Positions 51,040 to 60,222 of a stretch of 64,000 nucleotides of DNA are shown here, piece by piece. The position numbers and the translations under genes were made by a program. Source of the stretch: Euzebya rosea (GTDB taxonomy: Bacteria > Actinomycetota > Nitriliruptoria > Euzebyales > Euzebyaceae); the NCBI RefSeq assembly GCF_003073135.1, contig NZ_PGDQ01000002.1, forward strand, positions 124,001 through 188,000. Direction: 5' to 3'. A model generated the notes under the pieces. It had not been told where the DNA came from. It saw only the letters and a list, made by a program, of their open reading frames with translations, and made no database searches. Numbering within the stretch: position 1 is the stretch's first letter; the number at the start of each line of letters is the position of its first letter.

Positions 51040-52299
51040 CTACTCGCCCAGCAGCAGGCGGGCGAGGGTGTCGGCCTGCTCGCGGTCGTCGGCGGGGAGG
51101 GCGTGGGCGTAGGTGTCGAGGGTCATGCCGACGCTCGCGTGGCCAAGGCGGCGGGACAGGGTCTTCACCTCGTGCCAGCCCGTGGCCTGCCGCAGCGCCG
51201 TCGTGGCGTAAGAGTGGCGCACGTCGTGCAGCCGGATCTTGGGCAGGCCCGCCAGCCGGACGTGGCGCTCGAACCACTTCGATACCCGCTCTGGATTGAT
51301 CAGCGTTCCGTCGGGCCAGGTGAACACGACGTCGGCGCGGGCGACGCCGCGGGAGTCCTGCGGCTCGCGGGGCCACCGCGGGCCGGCCATCAGCTTGAGC
51401 TCTTGCTGCTGCTTGCGATGGGCCTTCAGCGCTCGGACCGTCAACGGGTCCAGCGCCAGCGTCCGGGCTGACGCTTCGGACTTCGGGCGGGGCTTCTAGA
51501 CCGGCTTGCTGCCGATCGCCCCGAGCGTCTGGTTGACCGTGGCCAGGCCGTTGGTCAGGTCGAGGTCGGGCCAGCACAGACCCAGCGCCTCGCCCCGACG
51601 TAGCCCGGTCGTGGCGTACAGCAGCCACAGGGCGTACAGCTCGTCGTCCTCGACGTGGCGGATGAACGTCCGCAGCTCCTCAAGCGTCCACACCTCCGTC
51701 CTCGGCTTGGCCGCCCGCGGCGGGTCCACCAGGTCGGCGACGTTGCGCACCACCCGATCCCAGCGCACCGCGTGAGCCAACGCCTTGTGGAGGATCCCGT
51801 GGACGTTCGCGAGCGTCTTGGCCGACACGCCCTGCCCGCGCCGCCCACCGGACCGCTCCAGCTCGGTGTAGGCCCGCTCCAAGTGCGAGGCGGTCAGGTC
51901 CTGCAGCTTCACCCCGCCGATCTGCGGGACGATGTAGGCGCGGACGTAGTCCGCGTACTGCTGCCACGTCGCCACCCCAACCCGGCCCCGCGACCGCCGG
52001 CCGTCCTCCGCCGACGACGGCGCCTTCGACGGCAGCTACTCGTCCACCAAGAACTGCGCCACGGTCACCGTGTCCCGCGGCACGACGACGCCACCGTCGG
52101 CCTGGACCATCAGGTCGCGCAGCGCCCTGGCCGCATCGCGCTCGAACTCGAAGCCCTGCTTGCGCTGCTGCCGACGGCCGCCAGTCACCGGATCAGGCGG
52201 CAGATCGCACACGTAACCCCAACGCCGCGCCCCACGCGACGTCCGGTACGCGTACACCGAACCCTGCACGTCTCGCACCCTACGCCCGGGGTGCGACAC
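51040..52299 (-). pseudogene. tyrosine recombinase (integrase) with two in-frame amber codons
   Basis: One frame of 420 codons encodes a complete phage-type integrase: N-terminal DNA-binding part, core-binding domain (ATWQQYADYVRAYIVPQIGG) and catalytic domain with Arg in TGLRRGEALGLCWPD, HDVRHSYAT and LGHASVGMTLDTYAH (His and Tyr). TAG stops interrupt it at 52038-52036 (after QFLVDE) and 51498-51496 (after GSKPV), with no frameshift. Both lie where relatives often carry Trp (EWLP and W-x-P), so each may be one TGG-to-TAG change. As read, no active integrase can be made. GTG 52299 or a later GTG could be the start. Confidence 0.85.
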
Positions 52300-52314
52300 C
52301 GGTCACGCCCCAGA

Positions 52315-52337
52315 TTCTCGTGACAGATCCGTGACAG
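52315..52337. repeat. arm-type repeat, tRNA end of element
   Basis: 23 bp identical to 47956-47978, containing GTGACAG twice (52320-52326, 52331-52337) at an 11-bp step. It lies between the integrase start and the intact tRNA-Leu, 63 bp from the core repeat, in the same orientation as the left copy. Confidence 0.72.
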
Positions 52338-52400
52338 CGAACCCGGAACTACGACACTGCCTCCACTACCGAAATCGGCAAATCCGCAGGTCAGGTGGAG

Positions 52401-52484
52401 TGCGCGAGACAGGACTTGAACCTGCACACCCGTGAGGGCACTGGGACCTAAACCCAGCGCGTCTGCCAATTCCGCCACTCGCGC
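52401..52484 (-). tRNA. tRNA-Leu (anticodon UAG)
   Basis: An 84-nt type II tRNA. Acceptor stem GCGCGAG/CTCGCGC with A discriminator, D-arm GCGGAATTGGCAGAC, anticodon arm CTGGG-TTTAGGT-CCCAG (anticodon UAG, reading CUA), long variable arm TGCCCTCACGGGTG and T-loop GGTTCAAGTCC. CCA is not encoded. Its 3' 55 nt are repeated at 47790-47845, marking it as the integration target; the gene is intact. Confidence 0.96.
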
Positions 52485-52540
52485 GTGCGCGCCACGGTAC
52501 CGCCGGACCGACCCGTCGGCCCAGCTGCGGAGCTCCCGCG

Positions 52541-55048
52541 TCAGGGGCCCAGCAGCAGCCGGTAGGGGCCCGCTTCGTCGGGCGCCGACACCACCAGGTA
52601 GTACCTGCCTTCGCCCAACCCGAGGAGGGGGAGGGGCGGGTTGCCGCCGCCGTTGGTCGAGGCCAGGACGGCCCCGTCACCGGCGATGACGCGCAGCAGA
52701 CCCTCCACGTCGGAGCCCAGGCGGACGGTGTCCGGCGGCGGGTTGCCCGGTCCCACGTCGATCTGGAACACGTCCGGCAGGTCGGGGGCACGCAGCTCGC
52801 CGGCGACCGGCCCGAACCCGACCGGCTGCACAAGGTCGATCAGCACCTCAACCCGTCCGGGCGAGTCGCTGCCGAGGTCGCTGGTGACCACCACGTACTC
52901 GCCGGGCACCACGGGCACGTCCATCAGCGCGTCCTGCCCGCCCGCACCGTCACCCTCGTCGTCGCTGGCCGCCAGCAACGACCCGTCGGCCGTCCACAGG
53001 CTGGCCATCGGATCCACCGCCCCGTCGGTGCTGCGCACGAGCACCCGCAGCACGCCCGCCCGGTCGGCGACGACCGGGATCCCGACGGCCTCGCCCACCT
53101 CGAGGTCCACCGCACCGACACCAGCGTCGACGGTCCGCGACACCGACCCCGGGTCGACGATGTCGGCAGGATCGAGCGCCGCGGACACCGGGGGTTGCGG
53201 CCGCTGCTGGCCGAAGGCCAGCGGGCTGACCGTGTAGGACAGCTGCTCTGGCCCCGCCGACCCCACGGTGACCCAGAACACCCCCGGCCCGCTGGTGGAC
53301 AGGTCCATCTCGATGCCGCCCCCGCCGGAGTTGCTGTCGACGAACTCCCCGTCCGGGCCGACCGCCCGCAGGGTGATCTCGGACTCGGTGTCCACACGCA
53401 ACCCGCGTGCCTGACCCGGCTGCACCGCCACCCGGTAGACGTCGATGTCGTGCACGTCCCCGAGCGTCCCCTCCAGCGGTCCGTCGGGCAGCTCCTGGAC
53501 CTCCACGACCTGCAGCGACACCCCCAGCGGACCGGGCTCGTCCATCAACCCGGCGAGCCGCAGCTCGTAGCTGCCCCGCAGCGCCTCGGGAAGGTCCATC
53601 AGCACGTCGAGCCCACCCGAGCCGTCGTCGTCGGCCAGCAGCAGCTCGCCGTCGCGGTACAGCCCCGCGACCGGGTCCACGTCGCCCGTCCCCGCCGTCG
53701 ACACTCGGATCGCCCGCCCCTCCTCCTCGATGTCGAACAGCAGCGCCGTCGACGACCGCGCCGGCAGTCCGATCTCGATGACGCTGCCGGGGGAGATGTC
53801 GGCAGCCTCGGCGGGCGAGGACAGGTAGGTCAGCTCCTCGGCGTCCACGCCGCCCAGCAGCTCGGGCGGCAGCCCGCCGGGCACAGGGACGTTTGGCTCG
53901 CCGTCGGCGACCTGCTCGGTTGCCGCATCGCCGGCCGTGTCCCCCGCACCGACGACGCCCCCGTCTTCGCCGCGGTCGCCACGCAGCAGGACGAAGGCGC
54001 CCACCACGCCGAGCACGACGACCAGCCCGACGACGAGGCCGAGCAGGCGCGGGTCACGGCCAGCCCGTTCCGGGACCGCCGACGACGGCATGGCCGGCGG
54101 CGGCGCTAATCGGGTCACCTCGGCAGGGACGGCCGAGGGGACGGGAGAGGACGGGGCACCGGCGGGGGCAGGGGCCGACTCGACGGGCAGCGGTGCGGCG
54201 GGCGCCAGGGCTGCCAGCTCCTCGCCACGACCTTCCCGCACCGCAGCGAGCGCCGCCTCCATGTCGCTCGCCGACGCGAACCGTGCAGCGGGGTCCTTGG
54301 CCATCGATCGCGCCAGCACCGCACACAGCCCGCTTCCGCCGTCATCGAAGGTCGGCACCGGCTCGGCCACGATCCGGCGGATCAGCGGCACCACTGACTG
54401 GTCGGTGTCGGAGGCGAACGGCGGCCGACCGGTGACCAACGTGTGGATCGTCGATCCGAGCGCGTAGACGTCGGACGCGACCGAGGGCGGATCACCGTCC
54501 AGCAGCTCGGGGGCCGCATGGTTCAGCGTCGCCGTGACCACGCCCGTGGTGGTCTGCTGGCCCCCGGCGATCCTGGCGATGCCGAAGTCGACCAGGCGCG
54601 GGTCGCCGTACCGGCCGACCATCACGTTGGCCGGCTTGACGTCGCGGTGCAGGATCCCCTCCGCATGGGCTGCCTCCAGCGCGTCGGCCAGGGCCATGCC
54701 GATGCGCGTTGCCTCCTCGACCGTGAACTGCCGCCCCTCCGCCAGCGCGTCCTGCAACGAGCCGCCGGAGAAGAAGGGCATCAGCAGGTACGGCCGCCCG
54801 TCGCCGGTGGTCCCGGCGTCCAGCACCGTCGCGATCGCCGGATGTTCGCTGAGCGCTCCCATCGCGCGGATCTCGCGCTCGAACCTGGCCAGCGCCGTCT
54901 CGTCCGGACGCGCGTCGAGCACCTTGACCGCCACGGTCCGGTCGAACGCCGGCTGCCGCGCCCGGTAGACCACCGCGAAGCCGCCACGGCCGACCTCCTC
55001 GGCGTCGACGACACCGTCGATCCCGAGCTCGCGCCGACCGTCGTCCAT
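52541..55048 (-). CDS. transmembrane Ser/Thr protein kinase with PPC-like sensor domains
   Basis: An 835-aa protein. Kinase domain ~10-270: GRGGFAVVYRARQPAFDRTV (P-loop and Lys strand VAVKVLD), catalytic ILHRDVKPANVMV, VDFGIARIAGG and APELLDG. A proline-rich juxtamembrane segment leads to one membrane helix (LLGLVVGLVVVLGVVGAFVL, ~345). The outer ~460 residues contain about four beta-rich units with the pattern of bacterial pre-peptidase C-terminal (PPC) domains (AGLYRDGELLLADDDGSGGL, ASLWTADGSLLAASDDEGDG). PknB-type kinases usually carry PASTA domains; the PPC-like array is different. It is divergent from the coiled-coil/EcsC genes. Confidence 0.9.
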   Translation of the reverse strand: MDDGRRELGIDGVVDAEEVGRGGFAVVYRARQPAFDRTVAVKVLDARPDETALARFEREIRAMGALSEHPAIATVLDAGTTGDGRPYLLMPFFSGGSLQDALAEGRQFTVEEATRIGMALADALEAAHAEGILHRDVKPANVMVGRYGDPRLVDFGIARIAGGQQTTTGVVTATLNHAAPELLDGDPPSVASDVYALGSTIHTLVTGRPPFASDTDQSVVPLIRRIVAEPVPTFDDGGSGLCAVLARSMAKDPAARFASASDMEAALAAVREGRGEELAALAPAAPLPVESAPAPAGAPSSPVPSAVPAEVTRLAPPPAMPSSAVPERAGRDPRLLGLVVGLVVVLGVVGAFVLLRGDRGEDGGVVGAGDTAGDAATEQVADGEPNVPVPGGLPPELLGGVDAEELTYLSSPAEAADISPGSVIEIGLPARSSTALLFDIEEEGRAIRVSTAGTGDVDPVAGLYRDGELLLADDDGSGGLDVLMDLPEALRGSYELRLAGLMDEPGPLGVSLQVVEVQELPDGPLEGTLGDVHDIDVYRVAVQPGQARGLRVDTESEITLRAVGPDGEFVDSNSGGGGIEMDLSTSGPGVFWVTVGSAGPEQLSYTVSPLAFGQQRPQPPVSAALDPADIVDPGSVSRTVDAGVGAVDLEVGEAVGIPVVADRAGVLRVLVRSTDGAVDPMASLWTADGSLLAASDDEGDGAGGQDALMDVPVVPGEYVVVTSDLGSDSPGRVEVLIDLVQPVGFGPVAGELRAPDLPDVFQIDVGPGNPPPDTVRLGSDVEGLLRVIAGDGAVLASTNGGGNPPLPLLGLGEGRYYLVVSAPDEAGPYRLLLGP

Positions 55049-55180
55049 GGCCGGCAGTCTCGCACGTTGCCGTCCCTCACGGGCGTCGGTCCACAGCCCC
55101 GTAACCGACCCGTCGGATGTTCGCGCTATCGTCCTCGGCGGGGAGCCGGCGCTCGCCGGCACGGATCGAGGAGGCAGGTC

Positions 55181-56758
55181 GTGGGGGTCGAGTTCGACGC
55201 AGCGGGGTGGCTGCCCGTCCTGCTCGCGGCCGCCACGGGCAGCCTTGCGGTCACCCGCTTCCTGCCGTGGAACCGCAAGCAGCTCGAGGCGGCCCGCGAC
55301 GCCGTCCAGGACACCCGCAGCCGTGTCCGCAGCGACTACCACGACCTCGACGAGCGCTGGACCCGACTCCGAAGCGAAGCCCTCGTGGCCGTGGCCGACC
55401 TCGCCGACGGGGACGGCTTCGCCCAGCGACTCGACGCCGAGACCGACATGGCGCAGCGGTGGGTCGACTGGTCGACCGAGGGCCTGCTCGCCCTCGACAC
55501 CCGCTGGGACCCGGCCACCCTGGAGGACGTCGACGCGCTCAACGACGCCGGCCGGCGATGGCAGGAGCTGGCCCGCGGCACCCGCTCGGCGTTGACCCGA
55601 CTCGACGAGCTGCAGCAGACGCTGGAGGAGGTGGCCGCCGCACGGGACAGCTGCGCGCGGATCCTCGGCGACATCGACGACCGCCTGACGCAGGCCCGCC
55701 ACGCCGTGGAGATCACCCGCACCAACGGCTACGAGGTCGCCGAGCTGCACCTGGTCCTCGACCGCGCCACCGCCGACGTCGACCGTGGACGGGTGGAGCT
55801 CGAGGCCCGCCGGCTGGCCGAGTCCACCCGTGCGCTGGAACGTGCCGCCGACGCCGTCCACCGAGCCACCGCGACGGCCCGACGGATGCCCGAGCTGCAC
55901 CACACGCTCCTGAAGCGACTCGGCGACCTGCGCCGACGGGTGGGGGAGGCGGACCGGACCGTCCAGCGGATCGTCGACACCGTCGAGGCGCACGCCCGAC
56001 GGTTCGTCCCCGACGTCTGGGACGCGGTCGCCGACGCCCCCGCCCAGGCGCGCGAACGCCGCGACGCCGCCCGAGCCGACCTGGCCGCCGCCGAGGCCGC
56101 GATGGCCGACGACACCCAGCGGTTCCTCGACGCCGAGCAGTCCATGGACGCGGCGGACGCCGACCTCGAGCAGCTCGAGTGGGTCCGGGCCGGCGTCGCC
56201 GCGTTCGAGTCCGACCTGCAGGCGGTCATCGCCGAGTACCCGCAGGCCCATGCCGCCGCCCGCGACAGCATCGCCCGGGCCCGCGCGTTCATGGACGCCC
56301 GCCGGGGCGACGTGAACCCGGGCCGCCGTGCCAACCTCGACCGGGCTGGGCAGGTGCTGGCCGACGCCGAACGCATCGCCGCCGACGGTCGCGGCGACCC
56401 GCAGGACGTCATCGACCGGCTCGGCGAGGTCATCCGCTTCACCGATCAGGTGCTGCACGGCGCCCGCAGCGACGCCCAGCAACGCGACGCCTACCGCACC
56501 CACGTCGGCCGGCTCCTCCGGGACGCCCACCGCAGCGTCCGCCGTGCTCGCTCCGCGGCCGGGTTCGGGCTGATCGGCTGGGGTGCACGGGCCAAGGTGT
56601 CGCTGACGACTGCCGAGGACGCGCTGCACGAGGCCAACGCGGTGCTCGGCAGCGACCCCGGGCGCGCCGAGTACCTCGCCCTGCAGGCCGCCGACATCGC
56701 CGCACAGATCCTCCACGAGCACCGTCGGCGCACCAACGGCCCGGCGATCTTCGGGTGA
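55181..56758 (+). CDS. membrane-anchored coiled-coil protein
   Basis: A 525-aa protein. A short hydrophobic segment near the start (GWLPVLLAAATGSLAVTRFL, ~8-27) is followed by ~490 residues of Ala/Arg/Glu/Asp-rich long helices, probably coiled coil (LDELQQTLEEVAAARDSCAR, RRDAARADLAAAEAAMADDT). GTG 55181 follows GAGGAGG. The family is not recognised; its shape suggests a cytoplasmic scaffold at the membrane. It is divergent from the kinase and could be a substrate; inferred from position only. Confidence 0.78.
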   Translation: MGVEFDAAGWLPVLLAAATGSLAVTRFLPWNRKQLEAARDAVQDTRSRVRSDYHDLDERWTRLRSEALVAVADLADGDGFAQRLDAETDMAQRWVDWSTEGLLALDTRWDPATLEDVDALNDAGRRWQELARGTRSALTRLDELQQTLEEVAAARDSCARILGDIDDRLTQARHAVEITRTNGYEVAELHLVLDRATADVDRGRVELEARRLAESTRALERAADAVHRATATARRMPELHHTLLKRLGDLRRRVGEADRTVQRIVDTVEAHARRFVPDVWDAVADAPAQARERRDAARADLAAAEAAMADDTQRFLDAEQSMDAADADLEQLEWVRAGVAAFESDLQAVIAEYPQAHAAARDSIARARAFMDARRGDVNPGRRANLDRAGQVLADAERIAADGRGDPQDVIDRLGEVIRFTDQVLHGARSDAQQRDAYRTHVGRLLRDAHRSVRRARSAAGFGLIGWGARAKVSLTTAEDALHEANAVLGSDPGRAEYLALQAADIAAQILHEHRRRTNGPAIFG

Positions 56759-56830
56759 CGCGACCGGTCGCCGCGGATCCGACCGGATCGTGTTCACCGT
56801 CGGTTCAACGAGAGGACCTAGGGTGGCAGG

Positions 56831-57724
56831 GTGACACTGCGAGACCTCGACCACTACGAGCGACGAGCGGTCCACGACATCCGGGCATGGGCCGCGGGTG
56901 ATCGCGGCCGGCTCGACGGTGTCGCGCGCACGCTGGGCATGGCGTCCGGACGGGTCAACAAACCCGTCGAGTGGCTCGTCGATCGTGTGATGGACGACCC
57001 CAAGGTCGGCGAGGCGCTGCGGGCGGCGCTGGAGCGGGCCAACGAGAGCCTGTCGCGCTACATGGCGGCCACGACGCCCACCGCCCCGGCAGCCGACGCC
57101 TACGGGCTCGACGACGTCGCCGACATCGCCGACCTGCACCTGCGCGTCATCGACGAGCAGCTGGCGGCCGTCCGTCGCAACCACCGCAACGTCTTCCTCG
57201 CCATGGGTGCCGCCGAGGGTGCCGCGGGGTTCGCCGGCACGCCTGCGGCCGTCGCGGCGTTCGTGGCCAGCATCCCCGCGATGCAGGCCGCGTCCCTGCG
57301 GGCGGTCTCCGACATCTCCCGGCACACTGGCTTCGACCCCAGCGACTTCGCCGAGCGGCAGTTCGTGGCCGAGGTCGCGCTGCGCTCCATGGAGCTCGGC
57401 GGTCGTGGCACCGAGGAGACCGTCAACCGCCTGGTCGGCCTCGGCGAGCAGATCGCCACCCGCCAGACCCTGGACCAGCTGCAGCAGTACGCCATCGTCG
57501 GCGCGCTGCGCGACCGCGCCCAGAAGATGGGCATCGCCCTGACCAAGCGCCGTGCCGCCGCGATGTTGCCCGTCGTCGGCGCGGCCGTCGGCGCAGGGTT
57601 CAACGCCGTGCACGCCGACCGCCTGCTCGGCGGCGCGTCGGTGCTGTTCCGTGCCCGACACCTGTCCCGACGCCACGGGCTGGACCTCGGCGACCTCATC
57701 GGTCCCGTCGAGTCCGCCGCGTAG
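56831..57724 (+). CDS. EcsC family protein
   Basis: A 297-aa protein of the EcsC family: VNKPVEWLVDRVMDDPKVGE, VFLAMGAAEGAAGFAGTPAA and the C-terminal RRAAAMLPVVGAAVGAGFNA. It has two or three moderately hydrophobic helices. Despite the name, function is poorly known; members are linked to membrane processes. GTG 56831 has TAGGGT 6 nt upstream (56819-56824) and no ribosome site, so it is probably leaderless. Confidence 0.87.
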   Translation: MTLRDLDHYERRAVHDIRAWAAGDRGRLDGVARTLGMASGRVNKPVEWLVDRVMDDPKVGEALRAALERANESLSRYMAATTPTAPAADAYGLDDVADIADLHLRVIDEQLAAVRRNHRNVFLAMGAAEGAAGFAGTPAAVAAFVASIPAMQAASLRAVSDISRHTGFDPSDFAERQFVAEVALRSMELGGRGTEETVNRLVGLGEQIATRQTLDQLQQYAIVGALRDRAQKMGIALTKRRAAAMLPVVGAAVGAGFNAVHADRLLGGASVLFRARHLSRRHGLDLGDLIGPVESAA

Positions 57725-57762
57725 CACCCCGCAGTCCCTCCCTCCCGAAGAGGTCCACTCCA

Positions 57763-60222
57763 GTGACATCCGTATCCCGGCGCGCCTTCCTCCGAGGCTC
57801 GGCCGCCGCAGTCAGCGTTGCCACCGTCAGCCCCGCAGCCCTCGCCGCAGCCGGCCTGGCCCCGCCCGCACTCGCCCAGTCGACGACCGATGCCGGTGAG
57901 GACTGGGTCCGCGTGTACGTCGTCGTGATCGACGGCCTGCGGCCCGACGAGGTCGCGCAGATGCCGACCCTCAACGCGCTGGCGACCGACGGCTGGTACT
58001 ACCCGCACAGCCGCGCGCAGATGATCGCCGAGACCACCCCCAACCACGTGTCGATGCTCACCGGCATGCGGGTCGACCGGCACGGCATGCCCGGCAACGA
58101 CGTCGCCTACCTCGACGACAACATCGGGATGTCACCCAGGTACCTGCAGACCGACACGCTGTTCTCACTGATCGCCCGTCAGGCGCCCGACATGGTCGCG
58201 ACCGCCGCCACCTCCAAGACCTACATCGTGCAGATGAGCAAGCACATGCGGGTCGACCGGGGCACCGAGGACGCCGACGCCACCAACGACCCGTTCATCG
58301 TGCCCGGCTCGGGACACGCCATCGACGCCGAGGTCGGGCCGGATGCGCTGGAGCAGTCGCGGACCCTCGACCCCGACTTCGGCTGGATGTCCCTCGGCGA
58401 CGTCGATCGGGTCGGCCACACCGACCTGTCGGGCGCCACCGGCCTGCCGCCGCTGGCCCGCACCGCGTCGCTGCAGAGCGCCGACCTGCACGTCGGCCGG
58501 CTGGTCAGCCACCTGCAGGACTCCGGCTGGTGGGACAACACGGTGATGATCGTCACCGCCGACCACTCCATGGACTGGTCGACGCCCGACTCCGTCGTGT
58601 CGCTGTCCGCGACGTTCGACGAGGATCCCGAGCTGGTCGGCCGGTACGAGGCCGCGCAGAACGGCGGCGCTGGCATCTACTGGCTGCGCTCGCCCGACGC
58701 GCCACGGGCCGGTGCACGCCTCAAGGCCATGCGCGACGCCGCGATCGCCACCGACGGGGTGACCGAGGCCTGGTACACCCGGCCCAACCCGGCCGACGGC
58801 GGGACGGCGTTCTGGGTCGGCACGACCCGCCCTGACTGGGGGCTGACCGGGGACCGGATCGGGGACCTGGTCGTCTTCGTCGCCGACGGCTACCGGCTGA
58901 CCGAACCCACCCCGGCGTCCAACCCGATCCCGGGCAACCACGGGCACGTGGCGACCCTGCCGATCCCGCAGATCATCGCCGGCGGCTGGGACGGCCTGAA
59001 CACCAACGACGACGTGCCGGGCGGCGAGGCCGAGGACGTGCCCGCCGACGTGCGGCTGGAGGGACAGGGCGAGAACATCGACATCGCCCCGACGGTCGCG
59101 TGGCTGCTGAACCTCAACCCGCCCCCCGGCGGCTACGACGGCCGGGTCCTGTCCGAGGCGTTCGCCCGACGGCCCGAGCCCCGCGTCCCGGTCGTGGACG
59201 TCCCCAACGTGCCGGCCTACCGCGAGGCGGCCGGCGAGACCCGGCAGGCCACCAGCGTCGCCCTGTCGCGCATGGCGTTCCCCGAGGCAACCGACGCAGA
59301 CGGCAACCCGGTCGTGTCCACGGTCGTGCTGGCGTCGGGCGACACGTTCCCCGACGCGCTGGCTGCCACCCCGCTGGCGGTGGCCAGCGCCGGGCCGTTG
59401 CTGCTGACGTCGTCCTCGACGCTCGACGGCGACGTCGCCGCGGAGATCACGAGGCTGTCGCCGGAGACCGTCTACCTGGTGGGCGGCGAGTCGGCGCTGT
59501 CCCCCGCGGTCGCCTCGGCGGTGGCCGACCTGGGCGTGGCGACCGTGACGCGCCTGGCAGGGGCGTCCCGCTACGGGACCGCCGCCGCGATCGCGGCCGA
59601 GCTGGTCGGAGCGTCCGACGGGCCGGGCCTGCCCGGGTTCGGCCAGGCCAGCAGCGGCGAGGGCCCCGACGTCATCATCGCGTCCGGCGAGACCTTCCCC
59701 GACGCGCTGGCGGCGGGTCCGCTCGCGGCCATCGGCGGCAGGGTCATCCTGCTGACCCGTCGCGACGAGCTTCCCGAGGCGACGGCGACGGCGCTGGCGT
59801 CGTTGTCCCCGGCGCGGATCATCGTGGCCGGCGGTTCGGCTGCCGTGTCCGACGCGGTCGTGGAGGCGCTGGAGGCCAACAGCGACGTCGAGCGCCTCGG
59901 CGGCGACGGGCGGTTCGACACCGCGGCGTTGCTGATGGAGCGGACGGTCCGGGAGGGCGGGCTGACCGACCTGGCGTTCGTCGTCAGCGGGACCGGGTTC
60001 GCCGACGCGCTGGCGGCCGGGGCGACGGCCGGGCTGATGGGCGGGATGCTCGTCCCGCTGTCACCCGACGGGCTGCGCAGCTCCGGCGGAGCGGGGGAGG
60101 TGCTGCTGCGACGGGCTGACGGGCTGGTCGAGGTGATCTGGGTCGGCGGGACGGCGACGTTGCCGACGGACCTGCGTGACCAGGTGGAGGCGCGGATCCT
60201 GCTGACCCGCAGCCGGTCCTAG
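57763..60222 (+). CDS. Tat-exported phosphodiesterase/phosphatase with CWB2 wall-binding repeats
   Basis: An 819-aa protein. Twin-arginine signal SRRAFLRGSAAAVSVA (residues ~5-20), then a type I phosphodiesterase/alkaline-phosphatase-superfamily domain (~48-470): first metal Asp in VVIDGLRPDEV, nucleophile Thr in ETTPNHVSMLTGMR, TADHSMDW and GNHGH. The C-terminal ~330 residues contain three CWB2 repeats (VLASGDTFPDALAATPLAVA, IIASGETFPDALAAGPLAAI, FVVSGTGFADALAAGATAGL). It would act on phosphate esters at the cell wall; the substrate is unknown. GTG 57763 follows GAAGAGG. Confidence 0.9.
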   Translation: MTSVSRRAFLRGSAAAVSVATVSPAALAAAGLAPPALAQSTTDAGEDWVRVYVVVIDGLRPDEVAQMPTLNALATDGWYYPHSRAQMIAETTPNHVSMLTGMRVDRHGMPGNDVAYLDDNIGMSPRYLQTDTLFSLIARQAPDMVATAATSKTYIVQMSKHMRVDRGTEDADATNDPFIVPGSGHAIDAEVGPDALEQSRTLDPDFGWMSLGDVDRVGHTDLSGATGLPPLARTASLQSADLHVGRLVSHLQDSGWWDNTVMIVTADHSMDWSTPDSVVSLSATFDEDPELVGRYEAAQNGGAGIYWLRSPDAPRAGARLKAMRDAAIATDGVTEAWYTRPNPADGGTAFWVGTTRPDWGLTGDRIGDLVVFVADGYRLTEPTPASNPIPGNHGHVATLPIPQIIAGGWDGLNTNDDVPGGEAEDVPADVRLEGQGENIDIAPTVAWLLNLNPPPGGYDGRVLSEAFARRPEPRVPVVDVPNVPAYREAAGETRQATSVALSRMAFPEATDADGNPVVSTVVLASGDTFPDALAATPLAVASAGPLLLTSSSTLDGDVAAEITRLSPETVYLVGGESALSPAVASAVADLGVATVTRLAGASRYGTAAAIAAELVGASDGPGLPGFGQASSGEGPDVIIASGETFPDALAAGPLAAIGGRVILLTRRDELPEATATALASLSPARIIVAGGSAAVSDAVVEALEANSDVERLGGDGRFDTAALLMERTVREGGLTDLAFVVSGTGFADALAAGATAGLMGGMLVPLSPDGLRSSGGAGEVLLRRADGLVEVIWVGGTATLPTDLRDQVEARILLTRSRS

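Larger units (their letters stand above)
47790..52455. mobile_element. 4.6-kb integrated element in tRNA-Leu(UAG)
   Basis: Bounded by a 56-bp direct repeat of the tRNA-Leu 3' end (offset 4,610 bp), with a tyrosine integrase reading away from the intact tRNA at one end. It carries, from left: arm-type repeats, an unknown two-gene unit, a membrane cupredoxin, a divergent ECF sigma/anti-sigma pair, and the integrase with two amber stops. The interior (about 47.9-51 kb) is visibly less G+C-rich than the flanks. It has no replication, excision-factor or conjugation gene, so it is either a small satellite-like island or a decayed remnant, probably fixed in place. Confidence 0.9.

Noticed and set aside
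51040-52484. Idea that the island's tRNA-Leu(UAG) suppresses the amber codons in the integrase
   Set aside because: Anticodon UAG reads CUA leucine codons. Suppressing UAG stop codons needs anticodon CUA.
55049-57769. N-terminal extension of the kinase frame across the coiled-coil and EcsC genes
   Set aside because: The sequence upstream of MDDGRRELG is antisense to two supported plus-strand genes and has no domain.
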